Positions 12,646 to 25,400 of a stretch of DNA of 64,000 nucleotides are shown piece by piece. The position numbers were made by a program, and so were the translations under genes. Location: the NCBI GenBank assembly GCA_029532415.1, contig JAQOTA010000028.1, positions 1-64,000 of the forward strand, written 5' to 3'. The notes beneath the pieces were generated by a model. The model made no database searches. It was not told the DNA's origin and was given only the letters and a program-made list of their open reading frames with translations. Each line of letters begins with the position of its first letter. Position 1 is the first letter of the stretch. This DNA is from Marasmius tenuissimus (lineage: Eukaryota; Basidiomycota; Agaricomycetes; Agaricales; Marasmiaceae).

Positions 12646-13273
12646 AGCGAAAAATATGAGAGTTGATGTGTCGGTGGAAGAAGGGGCTTTTTGAATAGAG
12701 TTGAGAAGGACGTTATGGGCATCGTTGCCTTATATCACCCCCCTACAGTCACCAAGTCTCTCGGCGATTACTGGTGCCAAGACACCAGTAAAACTAAGGC
12801 CTGCCAAGACCAATTGTTTTATGATAGGTTATGATCGAGGCGCGGGAATCCACTACACCACTTTGCTTGGTTGTTGTATCGAAATCAAGCTTTGCTTGTG
12901 GAAACCTGGGTTACAAAGTAATGTTGTTATGCATCTGGTGGGGATAGAAGGCATAGAGAAAAGTGTATCGATTTCCCATGTTCCGTTACGGAATGTCTTG
13001 CAGGCCAGAATTTGTCGGACATTGGACTTATAGCGGCAAGCCAGATTGAAATCGTCACAAAGTGCTACGGAGGATCTGTTCATCCAGAGCTTGAATGAAA
13101 AGACACATTCGATATGAAAGGTTCAATTCTTACCTCCTGCCTACCTGGAGCCTGAATGGAACGGAGTTGACAACTGTTAAATTGTCGAACGCGGCGTTGA
13201 CGCGGCACCGCCAGCCAAGCCTCGGCGTTCAACCAAATAAGCGCCTGGTCAGTTTGCCAGCGCTTTTACCACC
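12646..13273. promoter_or_regulatory. Divergent intergenic region, membrane protein / FAHD1
   Basis: 628 bp lie between the starts of two divergent genes. A TATA-like GATATAAGGCA on the minus strand at about 12727-12737 lies some 85 nt before the membrane-protein ATG. No gene is seen. Confidence 0.4.
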
Positions 13274-14365
13274 ATGAGCTCTTTCATCCAGCAAGGCAAA
13301 AAGGTATCGTCTTTCCTCGGCATTGCCCTGCCCTGCGCATTCATATTTTCATCTTATCTCGCAGATTGTCGCTATTGGGAGGAACTATGCAGCTCACATC
13401 AAGGAGCTGTCAAACACAGCACCCAAGGAACCGTTTTTCTTCCTGAAACCTACCAGCAGCTATGTCCAGTCTGGCGGTCAAGTCGAGATTCCTAAAGGCG
13501 TTATAGCACACCATGAAGGCAATTTCTTGTTTTTCTTTATCAAGATGATCGAAGCCAACATGTTAGGGAGGATTCTTCTGAATTTTTAGTGGAACTTGGG
13601 CTTGTCATTGGAAAACGGGGACGAGACATCACCCAAGGCGATGCCGAGAATTATATTGCTGGGTATGGTGAGTCGATATTGCTGGCGCATACGATGGATC
13701 ACAGCACGTCTGACATTCGCTCCGCCAAGCTTTGGCTGTCGACATGACGGCTCGGAATGTTCAAGACGAAGTGAAGAAGCTTGGGTTGCCATGGTCCACT
13801 GCGAAAGGCTTTGATACTTTTACTCCCATTGGGTGCGTTCATTTTCGCTTGGGACTCTTGTTCATCTCCTTTTTCGTTCGACGGAGAACTGACTTTATAA
13901 TTGGCGTTCTGACAGGTCATTCATTCCCAAGTCTGAAATCCAAGATCCCCACAACCTCCAACTTTCGCTCAAGGTACTCCAAATTCAGTAACATCCGATC
14001 CTTATGTTGCTGTCTTACGTTCTTCCGCTCGGGCTTTCCCAAGATCAACGGGGCGGTAAAACAGGACGGCACCACAGCGGATATGATTTCCCGGATCCCG
14101 CGTCTCCTTGAACACATCTCTTCGATTATGACGCTCGAGGTAAGACTTCCAAGTTCCATCTCGCCGTCTACCTTGGCGTCCCTTTCTGACCAACCCTAAC
14201 TTATAGGAAGGTGACCTCATTCTGACTGGAACGCCGTCCGGTGTAGGCCCTATCTCAGAGGGGGATAAGGTCGAATGTCTTCTTGCTACCTCATCGGGCC
14301 AAGAACTGTCCTCGCTTGTCTTCACGGCGGTGGCGCGACAGGGAGGTTACCAATTCAAGGCTTAG
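13274..14365 (+). CDS. Fumarylacetoacetate hydrolase family protein, FAHD1-like acylpyruvase
   Basis: Predicted metal-dependent acylpyruvate hydrolase / oxaloacetate decarboxylase of the FAH family; the animal and yeast relatives are mitochondrial or cytosolic. Spliced exons give MSSFIQQGKK, IVAIGRNYAAHIKEL, FFFLKPTSSYV, HHE then VELGLVIGKRG (the Glu metal ligands), YIAGYALAVDMTARN (ligand Asp), [46 protein letters not shown] and the end GGYQFKA. Length (about 225 aa) and motif order match FAHD1. Five or so short introns. Confidence 0.9.
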
Positions 14366-15854
14366 GCCGTTCTTGGTCGCGGCTGTCGTTCGCGGATGCG
14401 GAAGGAATCGTTGAGGAGTGGAGTTGGACGTAGGGGACGAGTACAAGCGGTTTCAACCTTCTCTCCGTATTACTGTCGTAAATACGGACGCACCGACGTG
14501 CATTCTACACTCGGAATACATCGCTTTTTCGAAAGTTGTCATCATCGGCATCATCCACGAATTTGGTGGATGGACACACACACCATGTGCAGCGGAACCT
14601 TGGTCGTGTGTAAGCTTGTCCAATGCCATTCCTTTGTTCGAAGATCGGTCCGGGAGGAGGAAAATGCAAGTGGGTGCTCCACACGGAGCAGAAGTCTGGG
14701 GAGGCTCGCTAAGGGCTCTGAGAGCGACGAGATACTCGCCGCGTGGCCGCTGGGCACCAAGAGCACTGCGAGCGCCCCGGAAGCATGGTGTCACAGAGCC
14801 GACGAGGATGGAGATGTAAGGCCTCTCTTGGTTTTGTCACTGATATTTCCGCCGCTTTGCTTCTGCTCTAGGCCTGAGGATACCGGACCGAGCCTATTCC
14901 AATCTTCGACGTGGGACGAGAACCACGAAATTGCCTCGAGGAATGGTCCAGCTAGCGCTATCGCACATTTGGAAGGAAAGCCGCCGTGTGGTATAGAGTG
15001 GCATGACATATCATGAGAACGAGCAGGTGGAAATAATATAGGCTAAGGATTTGGGAAGTTTCCAAGAAATGCGGCGCCTCGCACCCTGGGCACAAGTTCC
15101 AATGTGAGGACCCTGGACGACTATGATCTCGAAGGTCAGAGGAACAATATTTAGAAGCAGTTACAGTCTGCCTGTGCAGCCCACCTGGCCATGTCCGCGG
15201 ATACCAGAAGTCGAAGAGGCTTGACTAAGTCCTGTGCGGCTGATTCTCGGGTATCATGGATAGTTAGAAGATAGAGACATTCAAGTACAGAGCTTCCAGC
15301 GCCTTGGGGCCAGCTCTGGCTTGCGGCGTCACGGAGAATGAACTATGAAACGTGGATAGTGCCCGACTTAGCTTATGGGCGTATATGGGTGCAAGTAGTA
15401 CCGGGCTGCAACCTGGCTTTGGGCGTGGGAACTCTACGTGCACGGCCCACATCCAATCAAAGCGCCCATGAGCCGCCCGTGTCCTGATCCTCTACCACCA
15501 TGTCGAAACATTTCCGTGCGAGCTGGGGACGCGAGAAATATTCTATGCTCCATTACCTCGTATCATAAACACGACGATGTGCCTCTTGACGAACTCGTCC
15601 AAATTTAATTTGGAACAATCGTTACTTTCACTCTTTTGGAACGCGCAAAACCTTCTCGACCTCTGCTCTCAATGCAAGATTGGAATGGCGCTATACGGTT
15701 GATGGACACGGCTGGGAGAAGAGTGGCCGTGATGAGACACAGCAGGGGTATGTGTGCAATATGTAAGATGACAGCTGGCGGTTGATCCAAAACTTCAACA
15801 GCACTGTGACCTCGACCACCACCATCTCCAACCGCTCTTTCTCCACTCCCCCAA
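14366..15854. other. Intergenic, no supported gene
   Basis: 1.5 kb after the FAHD1 stop. Open frames on both strands (for example 14418-14819 plus, 14453-14794 minus) do not start convincingly with ATG or resemble known families, and no chain of splice-compatible exons could be built. I see nothing definite here. Confidence 0.35.
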
Positions 15855-18052
15855 ATGTCGACCTCATTCTTTGCCCATGCGCAAAACGTTACCATTGGGC
15901 CCAACGCTACGTTTACTGCTATACATGGAAACCAAACAGTCTGTACAGATAACCGTGCACCACGAAAACGAAGAGATTCCTCCGAGTACGACGAAGTGGG
16001 TAGTTTGAATTGATTCCGGTTTCAATACTAAGGTCACTGCAGTTTCATCATGTTAAACAGGCTGATATCATTAGGCTTCGCGATGTGTTTGTGAAGTCTT
16101 GTGGTAGCGAAGAACGAAATCGCTTGGATGGAGGACTTATCTGGGCCAACTGGATAATCTCGGTGGCCGAAGTCAGAAGAGAAGAAGGAAGAGTGTTCAC
16201 GGTTGTGTCATATAAGGGGCCCGAGGCACAAGAGGTATGTAACAGCCTCAATTATTACCTCCATATGATGGTGATGCATTACCTACGATGCACAGGCATT
16301 TGAGCAAGACTTCCAATACTATACGAGAGCAACGTACGTCGAATTAGGGAAAAGGATTGGGCGCTGCTGAAGCTCGACACAGAACGGCCAGTGCCCTACA
16401 AGTCTATGGTTTTAACCGGTCGAGGGTGCCATCTCTCATCTTCTATAATGGTGCGCTCTTATCCTCATCAGGTCGTCGTCGGATGTGTTGATGCATCTTC
16501 AGAACTTCAACCCATGGCGAAGGTCTCGCCTATCCTGGGATTTTTCGGAACTTTGTATCTTTTTTCCTTGGGGGTAAGTTGTACTTACAGGGCCTGTGGG
16601 AGCGTTCATCGTCAACTTACCCTTTACGGCACTCAGACGAGATTTGGCTGTAATTCCCGTGAACTCTGGATGGATCCAGGGCGTGGTGTGGTGTGTCGTG
16701 GACCAGAAGGGCCAGAGTGCGATGTCGGCTTGCAGCTCCCCAGGTTGGGATTACATGACCTTCCGCATATACTGAACGCAAGTACAGAACTTCTTCTGGT
16801 GGAAGGCGTCTGTTTGCGCTATCTGGCTGGCCTGAGGTCGTGGATCGTCGATGATAGCATTGTTTGGGAGCTTTCGAGGCGTGGTACGAGGGAATCCTTG
16901 CACCTGGAAGACATTGATTACAGCGGACCCATGGTCATCTCTCCCTCGGTTCCTGAAGTCGTTGCCTACGGGAGAGGAGGTTGGCTGGATCAGAGTGTCG
17001 ACTTTTGTCGAGGTCAAGTGCTAGGGAGCGGTGTCAATCGGTGTGAATGAATTTCGAATGTTGGCGTTCTCAATGACTCATCTATATCCCTAGGTTTTTA
17101 CTAGGTCACGATGGAAAGCTGCTTCTAACATCTGATTGGCGGCGGGAGTTGTGTATTTGGATATCGCAAGCGCTAAGTGTCCTGCATGCACATGGAATCT
17201 CACTGGATGGTGATTTGGGTCATTACAGTATGTGTTCCACCTATAAAGCCTTATAATCACTTATAGCATGACGATCCTACAGCACTGTTTATTCCTGAGT
17301 TGAAACTCGAAGGTCACCTCAAGAAACGGCCCATAGAACAGTGCCGGAAGCCGATCTACCTTTTCATCCCGCCGCCCTCCTCTTCCAATCTCTCTGATCA
17401 TTGTATTACCAACTGCGACCTCCATTATTGGTCATTCGATTCCACTGGCCAGACGCGCCTGTCGCCCGACTCATGCCAGCGACTTGGCCTTCCTTGCCAG
17501 CTCGACCTGACTTGCGACTCGACCTTATCGTGCTCTTGGCCCAAGGAGACGTACAAAATCATGCACGACTATCAAGTTGCCAGAGGTTTCGACCCCACTA
17601 CCCCAGACTTTGCTCGATTCCTTGGATACCCGGTGTACAAAGTGACCTCCAATGACCAGGCTAGGTTCAAATTGATTCACAATGGTAATTTCTCATAGTT
17701 GCCTTAGAACGTGTGCCATCCTTATTTCTCTCTTGAGCAGATGGAAGGGAGTTCATCGTCGAGGCCGGCATCGCGGCAAACGGGGCATCTCTACCTGCAA
17801 GTGATTTCCCGGAGGGTGAGCGCTCAAAAATTTCCGTGGCCTGTGTTCATGAGCTAATTGTTCGTTTTAGAGACAAAGGCTTCTCAATCGCTGTACGAGT
17901 GCTACCCAGGACATGAACTAGAGACAAGCGATCCGGAAAATGAAGTCAATAACGACTTCCATAGTGATCATGAGACTGCCGATCCCCGCGATACGGGTCC
18001 TTCAGATGTTAACGACCTATGCCTACGATTAGCACAATTTTCGATTTCATGA
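15855..18052 (+). CDS. Agaricomycete multigene-family protein, function unknown (copy 1)
   Basis: Member of a large uncharacterised family recalled from mushroom genomes; no enzyme domain is recognised. ATG at 15855 gives an N terminus with NVTIGPNATFTAIHGNQT, the family's Gly/Asn-rich opening. Spliced exons follow: FHHVKQADIIRLRD, FTVVSYKGPEAQE, VYGFNRSRVPSLIFYN joined to ELQPMAKVSPILGFFGTLYL, ELWMDPGRGVVCRGPEGPEC, VLHAHGISLDGDLG, YWSFDSTGQTRLS, then the hallmark RGFDPTTPDFARFLGYPVY, and an acidic tail. About nine introns, all frame-compatible, so the gene looks intact. A second member lies at the right edge of the window. The GFNRS..PSLIF...EL pattern loosely resembles a kinase hinge, but catalytic motifs are absent. 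Confidence 0.75.
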
Positions 18053-18689
18053 ACGTTTGGCCCCTCCTGGCTTTTCTTGTGCGGTCTGTTGGGGGAAAGA
18101 CGGGACAGAAGATCTAGATGGAACGTAGATATTGAGGAAGGCACATTCACATATCTGAGTCAGGAGTCGTTGAGGCTCCTTCTGCTCTTGAACAACACAT
18201 GGATCGTTTGTTGGATGGGACGGGGGCTCGATCAAATCTGACGCCTTCGAAACCGTGGACAACGGCTTACGCAGGTGCGACTCGTCGGTACCATAGCTGC
18301 CCGCTGGCCTGTCGTGGTTGGCTACGATAGAAGGGTGCGCAGGGAGGCCATGTTCATGGGCATGACTTCAGTCAACTTTCGATAACGCTGTCAACAAGAG
18401 GTCTTTGGGTAGGTACGCAAACCCCGTCCCACTAAGATCGGTTCCGGTGTTGATTTGCTTTGTTTTCTTATAAGACCGCTGAAAATCGATAGGAACACCC
18501 CTGGGTTACATGAATGGGAGAAGGCCCATTCCGTTCTGAGGTCGCTTGTCCAGGGTCCATTCGAGTGATCTGCGACTCGGGCGGGATTTACTGCCCCTGA
18601 TGAAGAGCCTGTACTCAAGCAGCTCCCGCACATAAATATACGGAGCACGAAATAGATACAACCCACTTCCGAACGATTCCTCTCTCAGT
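18053..18689. other. Intergenic, no supported gene
   Basis: 637 bp between two plus-strand genes. Its minus-strand frame (18391-18666) matches no family I know and is not treated as a gene. It must hold the promoter of the 7-TM gene. Confidence 0.35.
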
Positions 18690-20224
18690 ATGGCAGTCGT
18701 GTTCCCTTCCGTGGGCTACCAGACTTTGAGCTCTCTGATCTATTTCATCGGTACGTCTCTCAACCCTTGCTGAACCTTACCTCAGTTTTTACAACGCGTC
18801 GACCCCACCACTAGGCCTCTCAATTTTAACAGTATGCGCCTCCAAGCGGTTTCCCGTCTCGAGTTGGAAGTCGATGCAACAGATGTCGTGGCCCAGGCTA
18901 CTTGTGTTCCTGATCATGGTGGATTCGTGGTTCTTCCTCTTCTGCAGTCAGTCTCGTTTCCTTGTCTCTACGTCGGTGTCCTGTACTCAGAGCCCCCAGG
19001 TGGTCTCCTCATCTTCGGTATCGGACTCGAGACTAGCACAGCTGCGTGTACCGCGGCAGTCCTGTTATGTGTCATATTCTATGGGAGCTCCAAGGTCCTG
19101 ATTTATTGCTTCTTGGGTATGCCCTCGTCTTCTTTCACTGTACCTCTTGTCTTTTGACGCGCACGAAGTCGAGAAGGTCCATCTGGTATGGTCACCGACA
19201 ACCGGAATTGGCGGACGTCTTAAATCTCGCGTCTGGTTGGCCTGTATGTCTTTGAATGTGGGATACCTCGTTGTCGTGTTTTTGATGTGTCTCGGTGAGT
19301 GCCAGATTATATATGATAGTGTCGTCTAAATACGAAGCTTATATTCGAACGCAGGTCTCATCCATTACCATCGGGACGACGGACTATGTATTATCGGGAT
19401 CAAACCCTTTTCGTCCATCACCTTGCTTGTTTTCGACTTGTATGTTCACGCTTATGGTTTGCACAGCTGTTGTGCTGACGTACGGCTCTCTCTCCCAGGT
19501 TTATCACGATTGTCTTGAATGTTCTCTTCTTGTTCCCTCTTATTCGGTCGAAGATTGCGAACCCAAGGCTCAGAGCCGTCGCTGTCCGTACTGCATTGTA
19601 GGTTATTCATGATAACGGGAAGGACGAGGGTCTGATCAGTCATTTGCCTACAGTGCCTCCATAGTTGCTCTCGTCACGTCTACCGTGAGTTCCCTTCAGT
19701 TCCGTTCAATCGAGCTCTTCGTCATCTGGCTCTTACAGGTCAACATTGCGGTTGTGACGGCAATGAAAGGACACGAACTCGGCTGGGTATGCCTTGGGTC
19801 CTGTGCGGCTGATGTATGTGCTATTCCGTCGTTTGACCCCCTGCCATTTGCTCACCTCCCTTTACCAGGTCATCTTGAATGCTCTTACGATCTTTTACAT
19901 CACCAGCTCAAGCGACGTCTCTGGTCATCTCACTGATGCTAATGGGCATGAAAACGACCGCCAGATCACGGCCACGAACGGTAGATCTGTCTCCCTCAAA
20001 CTTGCATCTATGAGCTTCAAAAAGTCGAAAGCCCGAAAGGGTGCAGCTCAGCATGGGGCTCCGGCACGCAGCCTTCAGGTTCGTCTGTTTGAATTTTGTA
20101 TCGCTGCGGCATTAGCTTGAAATCTGGACAGATCATGGTTACGACCCGTACGAGCTTGGAAAGAGACGATGGGGACAGTAAATTTGACTCAGAAGTCAAG
20201 GCCGCCGGAATGGAAACGAAATAA
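18690..20224 (+). CDS. Seven-transmembrane-like integral membrane protein, Agaricomycete family
   Basis: Spliced from ATG at 18690: SLIYFIGLSILTVCASKRFP, LLVFLIMVDSWFFLF, TAAVLLCVIFYGSSKVLIYCFLVEKVHLVWSP, SRVWLACMSLNVGYLVVVFLMCLG, SSITLLVFDLFITIVLNVLFLFPL, VASIVALVTSTVNIAVVTAMKG, and WVCLGSCAADVILNALTIFYITSS. These give about seven hydrophobic helices, then a polar Ser/Lys-rich cytosolic tail ending GMETK. The layout (helix boundaries, VEKVH..W loop, HELGWVCLGSC) is that of a common mushroom 7-TM family with GPCR-like topology and no assigned ligand. About seven short introns. Confidence 0.7.
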
Positions 20225-20507
20225 GAAAATTGCCGCCGCTTCGTAGTACTGCAGGGGAATTATTTCGTAGAGTATCAGCTCTGTCATCATTGGATCTGCG
20301 ACACGGCCTCATGCATGTCCCATTTATCTTCCTTGAGAGTTGGTTGGTCATACACTGACAGCCTACGGTGGCTTTTGTGGGCTTCTGTTGGTCCAAATGT
20401 CAGGCTGAATTATTAGTCATGAGTGTTGACACATTGTCAACGCGACATTTTCGCCGGTTCTCTCCGACCTTTTCCCAACGCCGACGACCATCTACTCAAC
20501 AACCATC

Positions 20508-20982
20508 ATGATGCGCCCCATCATCGCCAATGCTTTGCGCGCCGCTGCTCGTCCTCAACACTACGCTCGAGCCACGCCCATAATAATTCGACAGGCGCAT
20601 GGCCATGCTCAAGAAACATTCGAACAGTTCACGGAACGCTATGTCACCTTCTTCCAAAATGCTGAAGACCTCTTCGAACTTCAACGAGGGCTCAACAACT
20701 GCTTTGCACATGATCTCGTCCCAGCACCGGCTGTCGTTGAAGCCGCTGTTCGTGCTGCTAGACGAGTGAATGACTATTCAACGGCCGTCAGAGTGTTTGA
20801 GGGCATCAAGGAGAAGGTGGAGAACAAAGCCCAGTACCAGGCGTACTTGGACGAGCTGAAGGGACTGAGAGAAGAACTGGGTGCGCTCTACTTTGTGACA
20901 AAAGGAATTCTCTCTGATTCTGACAAACTGTATTTTTTCAGGCATCCAAACAAAGGAAGAACTATACCCCGATTCATCATAG
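20508..20982 (+). CDS. COX6: Cytochrome c oxidase subunit 5A (yeast Cox6)
   Basis: Nuclear-encoded subunit on the matrix side of respiratory complex IV. ATG at 20508 gives a mitochondrial presequence rich in Arg/Ala (MMRPIIANALRAAARPQH), then ETFEQFTERYVTFFQNAED, LQRGLNNCFAHDLVPAP, ARRVNDYSTAVRVFEGIKEKV, YLDELKGLREELG, a 62-nt intron, and the end IQTKEELYPDSS. The order, length (about 140 aa) and motifs match Cox5A/Cox6 throughout. Confidence 0.95.
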
Positions 20983-22092
20983 ACAGGCGCAGTAGATTTA
21001 TGGTGAGCTCTTTGAATACATTCGTTTGCTGTCGTCATCGTTCTAATTGGTTTGGTCTCCAGGCGTTAGAAAAGTATAGCTTTTTAGTCCAATATTCCCC
21101 GTAATCCCACAATGTCTTAATCATCGGAATAGTGCATTGGCACTTTGACCCGGGACCATGACCACCCCCGCAAGGCTCTACTACCATGGACACGGCCACG
21201 ATTGCGCGGCGTCATCAGGAAGATAGATGCTGTCTTTCTACGTCTTGATCTTGGGGGTCAAATCTCTCTACGCGAGAGATAAGCGGGTCCATATCTGGGA
21301 TCAGTTGCAGTTCCTATCTGACTCCATCATCTCAGAGCGCAATCAGCCACTCCAAATGCAACGAGGATGGGCGTGGTCGTGGAGAGACCATCCTTGTTGT
21401 CAATGAGTAGAGGCAATGGAGTGAGGATTGCGCCATCGAATAGCCACGTTGGGATGTAGGAGGGGAAGAACGGCAGAGCGATAATAAGCTCGCGGCAGAC
21501 ATGATCGATGGTAGAGAAGTAAGGTTTACTTCACTTCCATATGATTGTTGAGCATTGCTGGTGTTCTTTCACTCCCTTGCTCCCGCAGCCCCCGACCTGC
21601 ATTCGTCCCCGAACTGTCGGCTGCCTGATTCTCGCATCTGATCCTGTGTTGCACGCAATACACTTCCCCATGGGTCGCCGGAAGCAGACGCTCAGTGTAT
21701 CATGAATGTTCCAGAATTCATGAACTCCTCCGAGTTCGTCACGGACGATGTTTGGGATAGGGTGACATTCATGTGACATAGTAACATTTATAGTTTGGGT
21801 GCCACTGAAGGGACCCTGAAGATACCGTTCTGTGCTAGATTGTTCAGTCAGGTAGAACGTATATGGTGAACATGTCGAGGATTGATATCCGCTATTTGAA
21901 TTCGCCAGCACCATCTAATAAGTAACCGCGATAGTTTTCAATGCTATCGACATGGGAGACGCAACCAGGTGGACTCAGGTATCGGCTCACTACAATGACC
22001 GAAACGATACCAAAAGATGGTCTCGGCATCAAATGTCCCTTCTTTTGGGCCAACGGCGGTGGGAGGTACCCGGTCATGTCGACTTCTCCTAC
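20983..22092. other. Gene-poor; two possible minus-strand coding remnants
   Basis: No complete gene. A minus-strand open stretch at about 21345-21540 reads like coding sequence (CRELIIALPFFPSYIPTWLF) but has no clear start. An adjacent minus-strand frame at 21531-21914 starts with ATG codons yet resembles nothing I know. They may be exons of one unrecognised gene or a relic. Confidence 0.3.
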
Positions 22093-22154
22093 TTACAGCC
22101 CTTTGCGAAAAGGTTGGCACACATTTCACAGGTTGTGGATATAGAAAAATAAAT
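22093..22154. repeat. Inverted repeat, left arm
   Basis: 62 nt whose reverse complement pairs with 22416-22477. Two conserved blocks (ATTTATTTTTCTATAT, and 28 of 29 nt around CCTTTTCGCAAAGGGCTGTAA) flank 17 diverged positions of equal length in both arms. The spacer between arms holds a 21-bp minisatellite. Confidence 0.75.
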
Positions 22155-22262
22155 TGGCGAACATAGATGGCGGCTCCGCCCCTTCGGTCAGCATCCGGTC
22201 GATGTTTTGGATATTTTACGGGAGGGGTTGAGACGCGTTTTGAGGGGCGGTCGTAGATAAAT

Positions 22263-22367
22263 GTGGCTTCGAAGATGTTTGATGTGGCCTCGGAGATGTT
22301 TGATGTGGATTCGGAGGTGTTTGGAGTGGATTCGGAGATGTTTGGGCTGGACTCGGAGGTGTTTGAA
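22263..22367 (+). repeat. 21-bp minisatellite, five units
   Basis: Five head-to-tail 21-nt units of the type GTGGATTCGGAGATGTTTGA, each with a few substitutions. In the plus frame each unit codes seven residues of pattern V-D/A-S-E-M/V-F-D/G. It lies inside the loop of the 22093/22477 inverted repeat. Confidence 0.85.
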
Positions 22368-22415
22368 GCGGGTTTACTGGCGCTCGTATCTCTTCCCCTC
22401 GCTCAACCCCTCTTC

Positions 22416-22477
22416 ATTTATTTTTCTATATGTCTCATCTTCCCAGCTTGTGCCATCCTTTTCGCAAAGGGCTGTAA
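22416..22477. repeat. Inverted repeat, right arm
   Basis: Partner of 22093-22154. Both arms, read outward in their own strands, code V-P-x-F-S-Q-R-A-V in open frames, so they may derive from a duplicated and inverted piece of coding sequence or be the ends of a small mobile element. Confidence 0.75.
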
Positions 22478-25400
22478 ATCCCTCGACTTGTCGCAATGGG
22501 CAGCAGTCTCGACTCCATGATGTCACGACCCTGATGAAAGCCTACGAGATATCTCTCTCGACGCTCGGGGAAGGTTGGGGATTGGAATTCTCCTGCGAGG
22601 TCCGTCCAGATTCTAGGAAACGCTCCATTCTAGAGCCCGGGACAGGCGGTCCTCGTTTGTGATAGGCATACGGATAACTCCTCACCCACTGCCCGTTTGT
22701 CGAAGCTTACCGAGAGTGTCCGAGTCGGACCGTATAGATTGAGACTCTTCTGATCCTTCTTGGTGCGAACACTGCTTGAACCTCGGCCTTGCCCGCCCAT
22801 GGTGTTAGCTTCCCTCTCGATTCTCCGGAATCCGGATCCAGGAAGAGCAGCACGTCAGCTCTTTGATAGGATTCTTGTCGGAGAGGAACCTTGAGTGAAT
22901 AGTGGAAGATTCTTCACGGGTGCTGTGGGGAAGTGTGGGGTCGGGATTGGCCAGAAGACTGGTAGACTCTTCGTGATGAGGAGCTACCGCAAACTTGATC
23001 GGACCCACCTTCCTCCTACCCACACAATTTAAGCAGCCGCCTGAGCCTAGAAACATCGCACATTTCGAACATTGCCGACGGCCATCCGTGGTGGTCTATG
23101 CATGAGTGGTGGGACGGGTTGGGGGGCTGAGTGGGTAGTAGAACCACTTCATTTCGGATGTAGTCATTTCACGCCCCGTCTCTAGTACGCCTGATGACGG
23201 GCGTCCCCGCGTCAACTAACTCTACCCACAATTAAAAGCTCCAGATGTTGGGCGAGGCAATGTCCCCACGGTAGACTTCTATCTAACTATCCCTCTTGAT
23301 TCTAGGAGAAAATACACTCTCCAGCTTATGATCGAAGTACGACCAAGACACCAGGTTGTCAGTTGAAGCTACCGACACATTGCATGAACCGTGGCTCTCC
23401 CAATCGGCGGGAGGCTTGTACTCGGAGTGCGCTCGGTTTCGTACCCGCCATTCCGCAACCACCGACGGCAGCCTGGTGTTGGGGCATTCGATACTAAGGT
23501 ATGGAAGTAGGGCTTCATGAATCTGTCAAAGATCTCCCGTCCACCAGTCATCTTCAAGAAAGACAGTAGACAATGTCTCTGACTAAATGTTCCTTAAGGT
23601 TATTCATCAAGACTCTACAGGCGGCTTCTAATGAAAGTGACTATCTGCAGAACGACGCACATAAATATCCGATAAATATCAATTCGCTGGTGCCAGCCAT
23701 GATCCATCAATGATTGTCAAAGTTGCAATGTTCTTCTATGTGGTGCAAAGTCATAGTTCGGCAATCATAAAGATGATCTACAGGAACAACCCCATTCATG
23801 ATCTTCGTCTTCCTCGGAGTCGGATGTATGTACCTCCAGGCTTTGGCATGTATTACCAATGAAGGATTTTAGTTCTCACTTGCCACGCGCCGATGGCGGC
23901 TACCACTCTCTCAACCGCTTGCTGTAACAACCACACAGCCCCACAAAGCCCCGTCCTTTGTCGATATTGGGTCAACAATTGTCTCGCTACCGAATGCTCC
24001 AGCAACGCGTGAGCATTTGTGGACGTAAATGCTCCTAGAGTCCCGGACTTCGGAGTCGCCGATCCTCGTTTCATCAAGGGTTGACAATCATTGCAGAGAA
24101 GGAAACGCACCAGGGGATAGTATGGAAGAGCTCAACCGACGACGTCAATTTCTCTGGAACGGCGAAGATAAATCCCCATCACCGTTCGACGTCAATTATC
24201 GTCAATTTGAGCTTGTATGGTGGGATACCCACAGCTCCCGTTTTGCCGTGAGGTCCAGGTGTCACTAGCTCGCCTTGATAAGTGTTCTTGGCCAAACGAG
24301 CGTGCGTCGCTGGTCAGGAGAGAGACCATACTGGACATTGCAACCTAGACCAACTTCATGATTCAAGTTCAAAGAGAGCAACGGCACGGTAGCCGATTTC
24401 CCGGAAGGTTTGGATAAGAGAACCGCCTTGACACCGAGTAGGCCTCGTTCATACCGCGAAGATAACTGATACGGTACACAGACATCGAACGAGGTCACTC
24501 CATGATGTTAGTTTCGTGATGTCGTGCCCGAATCGGCGATGTTCCATGTGGAGGACGGTTGGAGGACCAATCTAATTCGCTGTTATTAGGGCGGATATCA
24601 CAGTACTACCTAGAAGCCTGCCCGTATCTTCCTCACCCACATTGCTTGTGCCATCGATACGTGAATTGTATAGAAGTTTTTATCCAACCAAGAAACATCA
24701 GTGACACTTCGTCAATCATCTGTCAATCCTTACTCCTGATGAACACGGATTAACGTGGACCATTGACAGCTAGTATGCAAATACAGCTGTATCGCCGTTC
24801 GGCACTGTATCGTACGGGAGCTTTGTACCACCTATGAGGTACCGGCAGCCAAATTGACCTACGAAAATTTTGATGCCGTGATTAGACTCTCCACGTTGGG
24901 TGCCGTGAAAATGTTCCAACAGTCAATCAACGAAGGTGAAGTACAAAGGTTCACTTCGGGAGGATGTCATAGTGACTTTCAACGGCATATCGCGAGCCTT
25001 GATTCTTTGAGAGTATCAATCGAGCTTGTGTAGTATGGAACGTCCTTCCTAAGTCCAACGAAGTCGAAGACAAGGAGCCTTACAGCTTTGACTTCCAAGG
25101 CCATCCGGAGATTGCCGATGATAGATCTTGCTTATCTCAACTTATCTCGACTATCATCGTACAGCCACCTTTGGGATCAGCAAATGAAAATTCCCACACC
25201 GTGTTCGACTCCAATAACCCACACAAGCACCGTTCAGCGACAGCAACCTTGTGAAGCTCTCAATGCTCGACTGCTTCATTCATGGCTCCTCTACAGACAG
25301 AATTTTTACTGATTACACCTTGGCGCCCCTCCCTAGAGATCAAATTTGGCCAGACCCTCGAATGTAGCTCCAGGATAACACGATCTGAACTCGGGCTGTC

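Noticed and set aside
14418..14819. Possible gene downstream of FAHD1
   Set aside because: No ATG at the frame start, no family likeness and no splice chain.
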